From positions 62,001 to 126,000 of the forward strand of contig CAVRWT010000008.1 in NCBI GenBank assembly GCA_963724825.1: a stretch of 64,000 nucleotides of DNA, written 5' to 3'. The notes under the pieces are model-generated. The model was given only the letters and a program-made list of their open reading frames with translations, did no database searches and was not told the origin of the DNA. Below are positions 46,303-57,594 of this stretch, one piece after another (position 1 is the stretch's first letter; each line of letters opens with the position of its first letter). The stretch is from JALYNX01 sp963724825. Its GTDB lineage: Bacteria > Actinomycetota > Acidimicrobiia > Spongiisociales > ZC4RG35. The position numbers were made by a program, and so were the translations under genes.

Positions 46303-48351
46303 ATGAACTCACTAGATCCGATGCTTCTTGCCCGCTCGGTAGCGGTCGTGGGGGCGAGCGAGCGACCGGGGTCGGTGGGCGATCAGGTGGTGCGTCAGCT
46401 CCTCTCCGGGGGATTCACCGGTCCGGTACACCTGGTGAATCCCAACTATCAGACCCTGCACGGGCTCAGGTGTGTCCCCGACCTCGAGAGCATCGGCGAA
46501 GCGGTCGATCTCGTGGTCCTGGCGGTGGCCAATTCCCATCTCGAAGACGGTCTGAATCAGGCGGCGAAGATCGGAGCTGGGTCGGCTGCCATCTTTGCAA
46601 GTTGCCATGGCGAGGCCTCCGATGGAACCTCATTGCGGGCCCGGCTCCATCAGATCGCTGAGCCGACGCCGCTATGCCGATCTGCGGTGGCAACGGGATG
46701 GGCTTTCTCAATGTCGAGACGGCGCTTCGGGTTTGTGGGTTCTATCAACCTGCCGATCTGGTGCCGGGTGGGGTGACCTTTCTCAGTCATTCCGGATCCT
46801 TGTTCTCGGCGCTTCTCCACAACAGGAGAGGTATCCGCTTCAACCTCGTGGTCTCGACCGGTCTCGAGATCAACACTTCGATGGATCGTTATCTGACCTG
46901 GGCTCTGGAGCGTGAAAGCACCCGGGTGGTTGCGCTGTTCCTGGAGACGATTCGGGACCCGATCGGATTCAGGGCATCTTTGGAGGCGGCTGCCGCGGTC
47001 GACATCCCGGTCGTGGCGCTCAAGGTGGGGGTCAGCGCAACCGGACAGAAGGCGGTGGCCACCCATAGCGAGGCCCTCGCCGGAGACGATGCGGTGTACG
47101 AGGCTCTCTTCGACGCGTGTGGGGTCCATCGTGTGGCGAGCATGGACGAGATGGCAGACACCCTCGAGTTGTTCTCGACGGGACGGCGGGCAACCGCCTT
47201 CGGGCTGGGGGCAGTCCATGATTCAGGCGGGGAGCGCGCCATGCTGATCGACACCGCCGATCGGGTCGGGGTCCCCTTGCCCCAACTCGGGCAGGTGTCG
47301 CGTGATCGGATCTCGGCGGTCCTCGATCCCGGTCTGGAGCCGGCCAACCCCGTCGATGCCTGGGGCACTGGTCGGGACGCCGAGGACGTGTTCGAAGAAT
47401 GTCTCGCGGCGCTTGCCGACGATCCTGGGATTGGCGCTGTCGCCTTTTGCGTCGACCTCACCCCCGAAGAGCACGAGGACGGCGCCTATTCACACTCGGC
47501 GATCGAGGTCGCCCGGAAGACGACCAAGCCGGTCATGGTCCTCGGCAACCTGACCGTCGACCATCGATCCGTATCAGGCCGGATTGTTGCGCGAAGCCGG
47601 AGTCCCGGTCCTCGAGGGCACCGTTACCGGATTGCAGGCGGTGCGCCACCTTCTCGAGCGGCATAGGAAGAGCTCGATGACCGACCTCGAACCGCGATTG
47701 ACTCCCGCGGGCGACCCGTCTTCCGGTGTTGGTAGTCAACTCGGCGCCTTCGAGGTGCTGGCCGCCTACGGCATTCCGATCCCGGTGCTCCGTCCTGTGG
47801 CCTCAGAAGCGGAGGCCCTGGCAGCAGCCGCTGACATCGGATACCCCGTCGTGCTCAAGACGGCAGCCGCGGTCGACCACAAGACCGAATCGCGCGGTGT
47901 CGTCCTCGGAGTTGGAGACGAAGACGCGTTGAGAAATGCCTACCGCGACTTGTCGGAGGCCCTGGGTCCCGATGCCGTCGTGTTCGAATCGGTCCCGCCC
48001 GGAGTCGAAGTCGGAATGGGAATGGTCAACGATCCACAGTTCGGTCCGGTGGTGATTCTGTCTGCGGGAGGAACCTTGATCGAGGTGATCGCAGATCGGG
48101 TGGCAGTCCTTCCCCCGGTCGATTCGCCTCGGGCCCGGGCCGCTCTCGACCGCCTGGCGATCCGCTCGTTGTTCGGCGGAGTTCGTGGCGGGCCGCCGCT
48201 GAACATCGATGCCCTCGCTGAGGTTGTCACTCGTTTCTCCGAGCTCGCCGTCGACGCGGCAGAGACACTGGCTGCCATTGACGTCAACCCGGTGATCGTC
48301 GGCCACCAAGGAGCGATTGCCGTAGATGCCCTGTTCAAAGGAAAGACATGA
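46303..48351 (+). CDS. NDP-forming acyl-CoA synthetase (acetate-CoA ligase family), two frame changes
   Basis: About 680 residues in the ACD alpha-beta order. CoA-binding Rossmann domain: SVAVVGASERPGSVG. Succinyl-CoA-synthetase-like domain: FLSHSGSLFSALL and ATHSEALAGDD, with the histidine expected to be phosphorylated. ATP-grasp domain from about 47700: FEVLAAYGIPIPV, GYPVVLKTAAAVDHKTE and AIDVNPVIV. Frame changes are near 46665 and 47565. It activates an organic acid to its CoA ester with ATP or GTP giving ADP/GDP. DddX, a CoA-ligase/lyase for DMSP, belongs to the same superfamily, but no specific assignment is possible. It overlaps the hydratase by 4 bases. Confidence 0.87.
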
Positions 48352-49144
48352 CCGACCTGGTGCTCACCGAAGATCGGGGACCGGTTCGGGTCTTGACTAT
48401 TGAATCGCCCCGAGAAGCTGAATGCCTTATCGAGTGCGCTGGTCGAGGACATTGTCGGCGGCGCTCGCGGAGGCAGCGGACAGAGCGGAGACCCGGGTCG
48501 TGGTCTTGGCCGGTGCCGGCCGCTCCTTCTGTGCCGGGTATGACCTATCCGAGGAAGGGGGTGAGCCTGATATCGAAGTCGGGTTGGGACGCAGTCTCGA
48601 CCGCCTCCTCGAGCTGTTCGACCATCCCAAGCCGATCATCGCCCAGATTCAGGGGCATTGTCTGGCGGGTGGGTGCGATCTGATGATGATGTGCGATCTC
48701 GCAGTCGCCTCCGAGGATGCCGTTTTCGGTCAGCCCGAGATTCGGTTCGGTGCGGGGGTGGTTGCCTACGTGATGCCCTGGCTGGTTGGCGCACGTCGGG
48801 CGAAGGAGTTGTTGTTCACCGGAATCGACAAGCTTCCCGCCGACGAGGCGGAGCGGATCGGCCTGGTGAACAGAGTTGTTCCGAGAGATCAGCTGGAAGA
48901 AGAGACGATGCGACTCGCCGGAGCCCTGGCTGTCGTGGACCCGTTTGCGATGCAGATGACGAAGCGAGCCATCAATTGGGCTTGGGAGGCGGCGGGATTT
49001 CGGGACGCGCTGCGCGGAGGCCTCGAATTGGGTGCGATGATCGAGACGACGCGGGTACCGGAGCGGGAAGAGTTCGAGAGAATCGCCGCCGAGCGCGGCT
49101 TGGCCGAGGCGATTCGATGGCGAGACGAGAGGTTTGAGAGTTGA
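48348..49144 (+). CDS. Enoyl-CoA hydratase/isomerase family protein, two frame changes
   Basis: About 265 residues. The start is coupled to the synthetase by an ATGA overlap. EKLNALSSALVEDIV is in a short middle frame (changes near 48408 and 48460). From there the crotonase fold is clear: LAGAGRSFCAGYDL (oxyanion hole), IAQIQGHCLAGGCDLMMMCD, QPEIRFGAG, and AKELLFTGIDKLPADEA. The catalytic glutamate positions should be checked after correction. It hydrates or isomerises an enoyl-CoA, plausibly the product of the operator-linked acyl-CoA dehydrogenase at 35 kb. Confidence 0.88.
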
Positions 49145-49986
49145 GGCGTTACGTGTTGACCCTGAGCTGCCCTGACCGACCGGGGATCGTCAACGCCGTC
49201 ACCGGCGCCCTGCTCGAGATCGAGGCCAACATCCTCGAGAGCGCCCAATTCGGCGACGTCGACAGCAGCATATTCGCCTTGCGCATCGTTTTCGAGACCG
49301 AACAGGAGGACCTGGCAGTCGTGGAGGCTCCGCTGGCCGAAGTCTCCAAGGAGCTATCGGGTGCACTGAAGCTGCGGGCGATCGACGCCTGGCCCCGGGC
49401 CCTGGTCATGGTCTCCAAGTACGACCATTGCCTGCTCGATCTCCTCCATCGTCACCGACATGGAGAGCTGGCGATCGAGATCCCGGTGATCGTGTCCAAT
49501 CACACGGACTGCGCCGAGCTGGCGGGCCGGTACGGCATTCCCTACGTCCACATCCCGGTCACCGAGGAGACCAAGGCCGAAGCCGAGGCCCAGCTCATGG
49601 GGCTCATCGACGAGCACTCCATCGATTTCGTGGTCCTCGCCCGGTACATGCAGATCCTGTCGCCTGAGACGTGCCAAGCCCTGCAAGGGCGAGCCATCAA
49701 CATCCACCACTCGTTCCTGCCCGGATTCAAGGGGTCACGCCCCTATCACCAGGCTCATCAGCGGGGGGTCAAGCTCATTGGGGCCACCGCCCACTACGTG
49801 ACCGTCGACCTCGATGAGGGGCCGATCATCGAACAGGATGTGGCGAGGGTCACCCACGCCCACAGTGCCGAAGACCTGGTCTCGATAGGCCGCGACGTGG
49901 AGCGGATGGTGCTGGCCCGGGCGGTCCGCTATCACGCCGAGGAACGGGTGGTCCTGATCGGTTCGAAGACCGTCGTCTTTTCCTGA
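49141..49986 (+). CDS. purU: Formyltetrahydrofolate deformylase
   Basis: 281 residues, the full length of PurU. An N-terminal ACT domain (YVLTLSCPDRPGIVNAVTGA) is followed by the formyltransferase-like hydrolase domain: IPVIVSNHTDCAELA, the catalytic INIHHSFLPGFKGSRPYHQA and GATAHYVTVDLDEGPIIEQD; the conserved Asn, His and Asp are present. It splits 10-formyl-THF into formate and THF. The TTG start overlaps the hydratase stop (TTGA), so it is cotranslated. Its presence in a catabolic operon suggests that a one-carbon load enters THF, likely from the GcvT-like enzyme at 34 kb, and must be removed. Confidence 0.95.
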   Translation: MRRYVLTLSCPDRPGIVNAVTGALLEIEANILESAQFGDVDSSIFALRIVFETEQEDLAVVEAPLAEVSKELSGALKLRAIDAWPRALVMVSKYDHCLLDLLHRHRHGELAIEIPVIVSNHTDCAELAGRYGIPYVHIPVTEETKAEAEAQLMGLIDEHSIDFVVLARYMQILSPETCQALQGRAINIHHSFLPGFKGSRPYHQAHQRGVKLIGATAHYVTVDLDEGPIIEQDVARVTHAHSAEDLVSIGRDVERMVLARAVRYHAEERVVLIGSKTVVFS

Positions 49987-50005
49987 TCTCTGCCGCCTCG
50001 GAACC

Positions 50006-50794
50006 TCAGTTCTCGTCGGCCCGTTGCGCAAACCGCTGGGCGAAGATGATCGGTATGAAGGTGATGAGGATCACGAAAACGGCCACCACGTTGGTGACGG
50101 GGCGGTTCCGGGGCCGCACCAGCGATGAGAAGATCCAGATGGGGAGGGTCTGCTGATTCCCAGCCGTGAACGTGGTGACGATGATCTCGTCGAAGGAGAG
50201 GGCAAAGGCCAGCATCCCGCCCACCACCATCGCAGGGGCGAGTTGGGGGAGAAGCACGTGGCGGAAGGTCTGCCAGCCCCGGGCTCCGAGGTCCATCGAG
50301 GCTTCGAGGATGTTGGGAGAAGTCCGTCTCATCCGGGCGATCACATTGTTGAAGGCCACCGCCACGCAGAAAGTGGCATGCCCGATGACCAGCGTCCAGA
50401 ACGAGAAGGCGAAGTCCCCGAGGTTGATCGCCGAGCGCAGTGCGATCCCGGTGATGATCCCGGGGAGGGCAATGGGGAGGATGATGAACAGGCTCAGCGT
50501 GTTCTTGCCAAAGAAGTTGGTTCTCCATACTGCGGCCGCGGCAAGAGTCCCCACCACCAGCGCCACCAATGTCGAGATCACAGCCACCCGCAAGGAGAGG
50601 CCCAAGGCAGCCCGGATGTCGGAGTTCTGCCAGGCCACACCGAACCACTCGGTGGTGAATCCGGGCGGTGGAAAGCGGAAGCTGGCGGACTCGGTGGTAA
50701 AGGCATACAAGAAGACGAACAGGATGGGGATATGGAGAAAGGCGAGGGTGAACCCCGCTGCCAGCTTCAAAGCGAGGCTTGCCTTGTTTCTCAT
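50006..50794 (-). CDS. Polyamine-type ABC permease (PotC-like), second transporter
   Basis: 262 residues, intact frame, six helices. It begins LALKLAAGFTLAFLHIPILF and has the typical FFGKNTLSLFIILPIALPGI. The EAA loop is LEASMDLGARGWQTFRHVLLP, split at its usual site. Its ATG overlaps the stop of the PotB-like gene (ATGA). It is the last gene of the potA-D-B-C operon that ends 20 bases from the purU stop, converging on it. Confidence 0.9.
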   Translation of the reverse strand: MRNKASLALKLAAGFTLAFLHIPILFVFLYAFTTESASFRFPPPGFTTEWFGVAWQNSDIRAALGLSLRVAVISTLVALVVGTLAAAAVWRTNFFGKNTLSLFIILPIALPGIITGIALRSAINLGDFAFSFWTLVIGHATFCVAVAFNNVIARMRRTSPNILEASMDLGARGWQTFRHVLLPQLAPAMVVGGMLAFALSFDEIIVTTFTAGNQQTLPIWIFSSLVRPRNRPVTNVVAVFVILITFIPIIFAQRFAQRADEN

Positions 50795-51724
50795 AGCGCC
50801 TCGAAAGCGCCGAACCGGCGGGCCACCGTCAGGTAGACCGCCATCACTGCGATTGGTATGAAGGAGAAGGCCGCGGCGAGAGGGAGGTTGCCGGCCACGC
50901 CCTGATAGGAATAGATGGCGAGACCGATGAACGGGCTGGAGTCCCCGATGATGGTGGGGATGATGTAGTCACCGAGCGTGAGCGAGAAGGTGAAGATCGA
51001 CCCGGCGGCCACGCCAGGGATCGCCATCGGCCAGGTGATCTTGCGAAACGTGGTCGCGGGGCGGGCACCGAGGTCAGCCGAGGCCTCGAGCAAGGTCCCG
51101 GGAACCCGTTCCAGGGAGGCGTGGATGGGAAGGATCATGTAGGGCAGCCAGATGTAGACGAAGACCACGAACTGCCCGAACAGTGAAATCGAGAGCGAAG
51201 GCCCGCCGATCACCGGGGGTATTCAGCAGGAACTCGAGGGCGCGGCCCAAACCCAATCTCTCGACGAACCAGTTGATGATCCCGTCGGCGGCCAGGATCA
51301 GCTTCCAGGAGTAGACCCGGACCAGGTATGAGGACCAAAGCGGCACCAGCACAGCCAAGACGAGAATGGCTTTGACCTGTTTGCGGGCGTACCTCGCCAT
51401 GTAATAGGCGAGGGGGAAAGCGATGATCACCGACGCCACGGTGACCGCGGCAGCCATGCCCACGGTCCTCACCATCACGGCGACGTTGGCCTCGGTGAAC
51501 AGCTGTCTCCAGGAGTCGAGGGTCAAGCTGTCGCCGATCGCCCCGCTGAAGGTGTCCAGGGCGTAGAAGCTCTGCACGAGGAGCGCTCCCAGGCTCCCTC
51601 CGTATACCCCAACCATCCAGATCAGCGGCAGGGCGAGCAGCAACAGGACCTTCAGCCAAGGTCGGCGGTGCAGCCCTCTCGCGATCCGATGGGTCAGCGG
51701 GGGTGGTTTGGTTTCTGTCGCCAT
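50791..51724 (-). CDS. Polyamine-type ABC permease (PotB-like), second transporter, one frame change
   Basis: About 310 residues. The first 200 include LKVLLLLALPLIWMVGVYGG, ALLVQSFYALDTFSGAIGD and VPLWSSYLVRVYSWKLIL; near 51215 the frame changes, and LSISLFGQFVVFVYIWLPYM continues with the EAA loop LEASADLGARPATTFRKITWP. The membrane topology is normal for the family. It starts 13 bases downstream of a strong hairpin that separates it from the binding-protein gene. Confidence 0.87.
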
Positions 51725-51737
51725 TGATCGTGCCCGG

Positions 51738-51767
51738 ATGTGGGTGGCGCCCCGGCGCCACCCACAT
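51738..51767 (-). terminator. Intercistronic hairpin between binding-protein and permease genes
   Basis: ATGTGGGTGGCGC (51738-51750) pairs perfectly with GCGCCACCCACAT (51755-51767) around a 4-base loop. With no T-run it is more likely an mRNA-stability or partial-termination element that raises binding protein over permease. Confidence 0.75.
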
Positions 51768-51782
51768 CGACAGGCCTATTGC

Positions 51783-52966
<1,184 letters not shown>

Positions 52967-52970
<4 letters not shown>

Positions 52971-54070
52971 TCGACTATTTCCTCCTCTGTGGTGTTTCCG
53001 GCTCCGGCAAGGGCCGGGGCCATTTCATCCGTTCCAGCCTCTCGAGGGTCGTCCTCGAGAGGCCGGCACGAATCCTTGGTCCAGGTCAGCCTCACCGATC
53101 GGCCGACCTGGCGCTGGGCATCACTGTGATCGGCTGCCGTGTTCTGGGCAGCGACCTCGACGATGGCGCCGCCGACATCCACGCGATACCTGGTGTACAT
53201 GCCGAGGTAGACAGCCTCGGCGACTGTCCCATTGACGGCTGCTCTCCCGTCAGGCACCGGGCTGGCCGGCTCCTCGATGCTGATCTTCTCGGGGCGGACG
53301 GTGAATGGGGATGGCGAGCCCATGATCCGTTGCGCCAGTGGGCCCGACATCACATTCGAGGTCCCGACGAACCCGGCCACGAATGCATTGCGCGGGTTCT
53401 CGTACACCTCCGATGGTGTGCCCACTTGCTCGACGAGGCCGTGGTTGAAGACCGCGAGTCGGTCACTCATGGTCAGGGCTTCTTCCTGGTCGTGGGTGAC
53501 ATAGATGAAGGTGATTCCGACCTCTCGTTGCAGAGTCTTCAACTCAAGTTGCATCGCCTGGCGGAGCTTGAGGTCGAGAGCCCCCAGAGGCTCATCGAGG
53601 AGGAGAACCGAAGGTCGGTTGATGAGGGCTCGAGCCAATGCGACTCGCTGTCGCTGGCCACCCGACAGTTGACTCGGCTTGCGCTGGCCGAACTCCTCGA
53701 GATGGACCATTGCCAACGCACCTTGCACTCTCGTCGACCGCTCGGACTCATCGACCTTGCGGACCATCGGCCCGTACCCCACGTTCTCGGCCACCGTCAT
53801 ATGGGGAAAGAGGGCGTAGTCCTGAAAGACGGTGTTGACGTCGCGGTCGTAGGGGGGAAGGCCTGACACGTCCTCCCCGTGGAGGACGACCCGACCGCTA
53901 CTCGGCGTCTCGAATCCCGCGATCATCCTGAGGCAGGTGGTCTTGCCACTGCCCGATGGGCCGAGCATGGAGAAGAACTCCCCGTCGGCGATATCCAGGG
54001 TCACACCGTTGACCGCCGGGACATCGCCGAACACCTTGGTCACATCTTCGAGACTCACGGCCACGGCCAA
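52967..54070 (-). CDS. Polyamine-type ABC transporter ATP-binding protein (PotA-like), second transporter
   Basis: 367 residues, intact. Walker A GPSGSGKTTCLRM, Q-loop VFQDYALFPHM, signature LSGGQRQRVALAR, Walker B VLLLDEPLGALDL and YVTHDQEEALTMSD, then a TOBE domain with FTVRPEKISIEEP. The start is a TTG at 54070 with AGGA eight bases upstream; a GTG four codons later is an alternative. First gene of the A-D-B-C operon. Near its 3' end, CCTCTCGAGG (53038-53047) pairs with CCTCGAGAGG (53053-53062). Confidence 0.93.
53038..53062 (-). other. Hairpin in the 3' coding end of potA-like gene
   Basis: CCTCTCGAGG, spacer GTCGT, CCTCGAGAGG: a perfect 10-bp stem inside coding sequence, about 70 bases upstream of the binding-protein start. 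It may protect the 5' end of a processed binding-protein mRNA. Confidence 0.5.
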
Positions 54071-54168
54071 TTAGTTCCTGACCTCCCAAATGGTCGGCGG
54101 AGCCTATCGGGACGAGAGCCGGCTTGTCGGGGGAGTAGGTTCGGTGGGTTGGCCGACAAAGGAGCGAC

Positions 54169-54464
54169 ATGGCCAAATTCATCATCCTCGGCAACTACAC
54201 GGCACAGGGAATCGGGGCGATCAAGGACGCCCCGGCGACGACTCGACGCTACGAGAGATCGTCTGGCGGCCTTCGGAGTGACCATCGAGGACTTCTATCT
54301 GACATTCGGCCAATACGACATCGTGTCCGTGATCGATGCGCCGGATAGCTGCGAGTGCGGCGAAGGCGCTGATGACTCTCGGGATGGCGGGGAACGTGGG
54401 CACGGTAACCATGGCCGCCCTGACAGAGTCTGAGTTCAGGAAGGCCGTCTCCGAACTGCCCTGA
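54169..54464 (+). CDS. GYD-domain protein, two frame changes
   Basis: About 98 residues. AAAGGAGCGAC precedes the ATG. The pieces KFIILGNYTAQGIGAIKD, LDATRDRLAAFGVTIEDFYL, TFGQYDIVSVIDAPD and KALMTLGMAGNVGTVTMAAL give the full GYD (PF08734) pattern across three frames (changes near 54235 and 54345). GYD proteins are small ferredoxin-like-fold proteins of unknown role. It ends just before a strong terminator. Confidence 0.8.
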
Positions 54465-54499
54465 GCGACAGGACAGATCTGATTTCCTCCTCCGGATGA

Positions 54500-54533
54500 C
54501 AAATGGGCCACCGCTGAAGCGGTGGCCCATTTG
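54500..54533. terminator. Bidirectional intrinsic terminator
   Basis: CAAATGGGCCACCGCT (54500-54515) pairs perfectly with AGCGGTGGCCCATTTG (54518-54533). It lies between the GYD gene and the convergent permease gene; the A/T-rich stem ends supply short T-tracts on both strands. Confidence 0.85.
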
Positions 54534-54550
54534 CGTGTTCGATGAGTCGT

Positions 54551-56059
54551 TCAGGACGTGGTGTCGGCCACCGAGGTGGTGCCGTAGCCCTCTTCCTCGG
54601 GATGGCCATGCTCACCCATGGTCATGGCGAATTCCTCCTCAGGGGAGAGAACCAGCTTGTTCCGGCCGGACAACCCGAAGTAGAGGATTCCCAGGACGAA
54701 CCAGATGGCGACTCCATAGACGCCGGGGAGGTAGGCGTCGTTGAGGAACAGCGCCACCAGGGAGATCAGGGCAATGACGGCCGCCAAACCGGCGCCGAAC
54801 ACCCCGACCGGGCTCCGATATGGCCTCTCGATGTTGGGCATCTTGCGACGGAGCATGATGAACGAGAACATCTGCATCGAGTAGGAGATGACCGCACCAA
54901 ACACCGCCATGCTCAACAGGGCGGCACCGGCCGTGCCAGCCGACTGGCTGTCGAGCAGCCAGGCCAGGGCATAACCAACCACGCCACCAAGGAGCAGCGC
55001 CACATACGGCGTCTTCCGCTTTCCGTGGGTGACCGACATCCAGTGCGGGAAGTACCCGGCCCTCGACAGCGAGTAGATGTTCCTCCCGTAGGCATAGATG
55101 ATGGTGTGGAAGCTTGCGATCAAGCCGGTCAGGGCGAACAGTCCCAGGATTGCGGCACTGGTGTCGCTTCCCAGGACCACCCGGAACCCATCGAGCAGAG
55201 GCTCTCCAGCGGTCCGGATTTCCTCCGCACCGGTGACACCGGTATTGAGGAAGAGGACTCCGATAGCAGCGATCACCAGCGTCCACAGCCCCCACATCGT
55301 GCCCCGGGGCACATCGCGCTTGGGATCCATCGACTCTTCCGCCGCGAGTGGCAATTCCTCGATGGCGAGGTAGAACCAGATAGCGAACGGCAATGCGGCA
55401 AAGATCCCCGCGGTGCCGAAGGGCAGGAACGACGTCTGTCCGGCGTCGGCCACGATGTTCGTCAGCTTCGAGGCATCGAATTCAGGGATGGCGAAGGCGA
55501 AGAACACTCCAAGGACTGCCAGGGAGATGATGCAGATCGCTACCGAGAACCGCATCGTGGCCTCGATCCCGAGGATGTTGAGCCCGACGAAGATCACGTA
55601 GAAGATCAGCCACCACCAGCGCTGGGCGATGTCCACATTGAACAATTCCAGGAACACCGGTTGTGCGTATGCCCCGGCGAACCAGACAACGACCGCCGGT
55701 GTCACCACGTATTCGATGTTCTCGGCCAATCCGGTGATATACCCACCCCACGGTCCCATCGCCGATCGTGCAAAGGAGTACGCGCCGCCGGTGTGTGGCA
55801 TCGCTGGTGACATCTCGGCAATCGAGTAGCAAAGCCCGATGTACATCAATGTGATGACCACCGTTGCGATCAGGAGGCCGCCAAAGCCGCCCACGTCGAG
55901 ACCGAAGTTCCATCCGGAGAAGTCACCCGAGATGACTGCGGCCACGCCGAGGGCCCACAGCATCCAGACTCCAGCGTGTCGTCTCAGGCCCCTTTGCTCG
56001 AAGTAGCCCTTGTCGACGTCCCTGTAGGTGACCGAGCCGACCTTCTTTTCGGTCGACAT
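54551..56059 (-). CDS. APC-family amino acid/amine permease, ethanolamine-permease-like
   Basis: 502 residues, intact, 12 helices. The start is LRRHAGVWMLWALGVAAVIS followed by GDFSGWNFGLDVGGFGGLLI, which closely follows the ethanolamine permease pattern (VISG-x-x-x-GWN-x-GL-x-x-GG-x-GG). Further motifs are MPHTGGAYSFARSAMGPWGG and ENIEYVVTPAVVV. The C-terminal tail of about 45 residues is cytoplasmic and Glu-rich. It is divergent from the glutamine-synthetase-like operon, 155 bases away. Probably imports ethanolamine or a related amine for it; amino acids are the alternative. Confidence 0.88.
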   Translation of the reverse strand: MSTEKKVGSVTYRDVDKGYFEQRGLRRHAGVWMLWALGVAAVISGDFSGWNFGLDVGGFGGLLIATVVITLMYIGLCYSIAEMSPAMPHTGGAYSFARSAMGPWGGYITGLAENIEYVVTPAVVVWFAGAYAQPVFLELFNVDIAQRWWWLIFYVIFVGLNILGIEATMRFSVAICIISLAVLGVFFAFAIPEFDASKLTNIVADAGQTSFLPFGTAGIFAALPFAIWFYLAIEELPLAAEESMDPKRDVPRGTMWGLWTLVIAAIGVLFLNTGVTGAEEIRTAGEPLLDGFRVVLGSDTSAAILGLFALTGLIASFHTIIYAYGRNIYSLSRAGYFPHWMSVTHGKRKTPYVALLLGGVVGYALAWLLDSQSAGTAGAALLSMAVFGAVISYSMQMFSFIMLRRKMPNIERPYRSPVGVFGAGLAAVIALISLVALFLNDAYLPGVYGVAIWFVLGILYFGLSGRNKLVLSPEEEFAMTMGEHGHPEEEGYGTTSVADTTS

Positions 56060-56214
56060 AGACGTACCTCCCTTTCGGATAGTTGGGTGAGACTAGGAAT
56101 CGGACCTACACCGGTGCCGGCTGGTTACCAGATTTTTCAACCCTGCCGCAGGGGCGGCGTTGGAGGGGCCGGCCTACGCTCTGCCGTCAACCGAGACCCG
56201 AGGAGCACAGACGG

Positions 56215-57594
56215 ATGCCACTCCCGCCAGGCATGATCAGCATCGAAGAGTTGGAGGCCAGCGTCGGGACCGGCGACGTCGACACGGTGGTCGTTGCCTT
56301 TACCGACCACTACGGCCGGGTCCATGGAAAGCGCTTCGACGCTCACCATTTCCTGGAAGAGATCTCAGATCACGGGACCCACGGTTGTGACTATCTCCTC
56401 ACTGTCGACATGGAGATGGAGCCCATACCCGGGTACACCTACGCCAACTGGGAATTGGGCTACGGGGACTTCCACATGGTCCCTGACCTCACGACGCTGC
56501 GCACGGCGAGCTGGCTGGATCGGACTGCATTCGTCCTCTGCGATCTCGAGGACCCGCGGACCCACGACCTGGTCACAGTGGCGCCACGCACCATCCTGAG
56601 ACGGCAGTTGGAGAAGGCCGCGGAATCTGGTTTCACCGCGAAGGGAGCATCCGAGCTCGAGTACTTCCTCTACGAGGACTCGTATCGGGAGGCTGCCGAG
56701 AAGAAGTACCTCAACATGCGCCCCGCCGGTTGGTACATCGAGGATTACCACCTGCTCCAGGGCACTCGTGAGGAGTTCTACAACGGCCAGGTTCGGCGGC
56801 ACCTGGCGGCTTCGGGAATCCCGGTCGAGAACTCGAAGGGTGAGTGGGGCCGCGGCCAGCACGAGATGAACATCCGCTATGCCGACCTGCTGACGATGGC
56901 CGACCGTCACACCGTCATGAAGCAGGCAATGAAGGAGATCGCCGACGGCACCGGGGTATCGATCACCTTCATGGCGAAGCCGGACATGACCGAGGCCGGG
57001 TCCTCATGCCACCTCCACGTCAGCCTGTGGAACGACGATCAGAGCGCATTCCCGGGCGACCAGGAATTCGGGCCGGTGCACGGCTCGGATACCTTCAAAT
57101 ACTTCCTCGGGGGCTGGATGTCACATGTCCCCGAGTTGATGGTGCTGTTTGCTCCAACGGTCAACTCCTACAAGCGCTATCAGGACCTTTCGTGGGCTCC
57201 GACTCGACTTGCCTGGAGCTACGACAACCGCACTGCCGGCTTCCGGGTTGTGGGTCACGACCAGAGCCTTCGCATCGAATGCCGTATCCCCGGCGCCGAC
57301 GCCAACCCGTATCTCGCCTACTCGGCCGTTCTGGCCGCCGGCCTCGATGGGATCGCCAACAAGGTCGAGCCACCGGGGATCTTCGAAGGTGACGTCTATC
57401 AGGCTCAGCAGCTGCCCCGGGTGCCGTACACCTTGCGTGACGCCACCGACCTCTTCGAGTCGTCCGACTTCGTGAAGGACGTCTTTGGAGCAGATGTGCA
57501 AGCGCACTACAGCCACTTCTTCCGTACCGAGCAGAAGGCGTTCGACAACTCGGTCACCGATTGGGAGCGTTGGCGATACTTCGAGCGGATATGA
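56215..57594 (+). CDS. Glutamine-synthetase-like enzyme (gamma-glutamyl amine synthetase candidate)
   Basis: About 459 residues. The metal/ATP motifs of class I GS fold are present: ASELEYFLYED (first metal glutamates), GEWGRGQHEMNIRYAD, SCHLHVSLW, and RTAGFRVVGHDQSLRIECRI with the ATP-binding arginine. The N-terminal adenylylation-type regulatory tyrosine loop of GlnA1 is not seen. The group (GlnA3/GlnA4/PuuA-like) attaches glutamate to ethanolamine or polyamines instead of ammonia. The ATG at 56215 has AGGAG upstream. It is first in an operon with SDR and ALDH genes through ATGA overlaps. Confidence 0.87.
   Translation: MPLPPGMISIEELEASVGTGDVDTVVVAFTDHYGRVHGKRFDAHHFLEEISDHGTHGCDYLLTVDMEMEPIPGYTYANWELGYGDFHMVPDLTTLRTASWLDRTAFVLCDLEDPRTHDLVTVAPRTILRRQLEKAAESGFTAKGASELEYFLYEDSYREAAEKKYLNMRPAGWYIEDYHLLQGTREEFYNGQVRRHLAASGIPVENSKGEWGRGQHEMNIRYADLLTMADRHTVMKQAMKEIADGTGVSITFMAKPDMTEAGSSCHLHVSLWNDDQSAFPGDQEFGPVHGSDTFKYFLGGWMSHVPELMVLFAPTVNSYKRYQDLSWAPTRLAWSYDNRTAGFRVVGHDQSLRIECRIPGADANPYLAYSAVLAAGLDGIANKVEPPGIFEGDVYQAQQLPRVPYTLRDATDLFESSDFVKDVFGADVQAHYSHFFRTEQKAFDNSVTDWERWRYFERI

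Noticed and set aside
54542..55810. Long plus-strand open frame opposite the permease
   Set aside because: The low-complexity His/Glu/Arg/Gln-rich translation is typical of an antisense shadow of a membrane protein gene.
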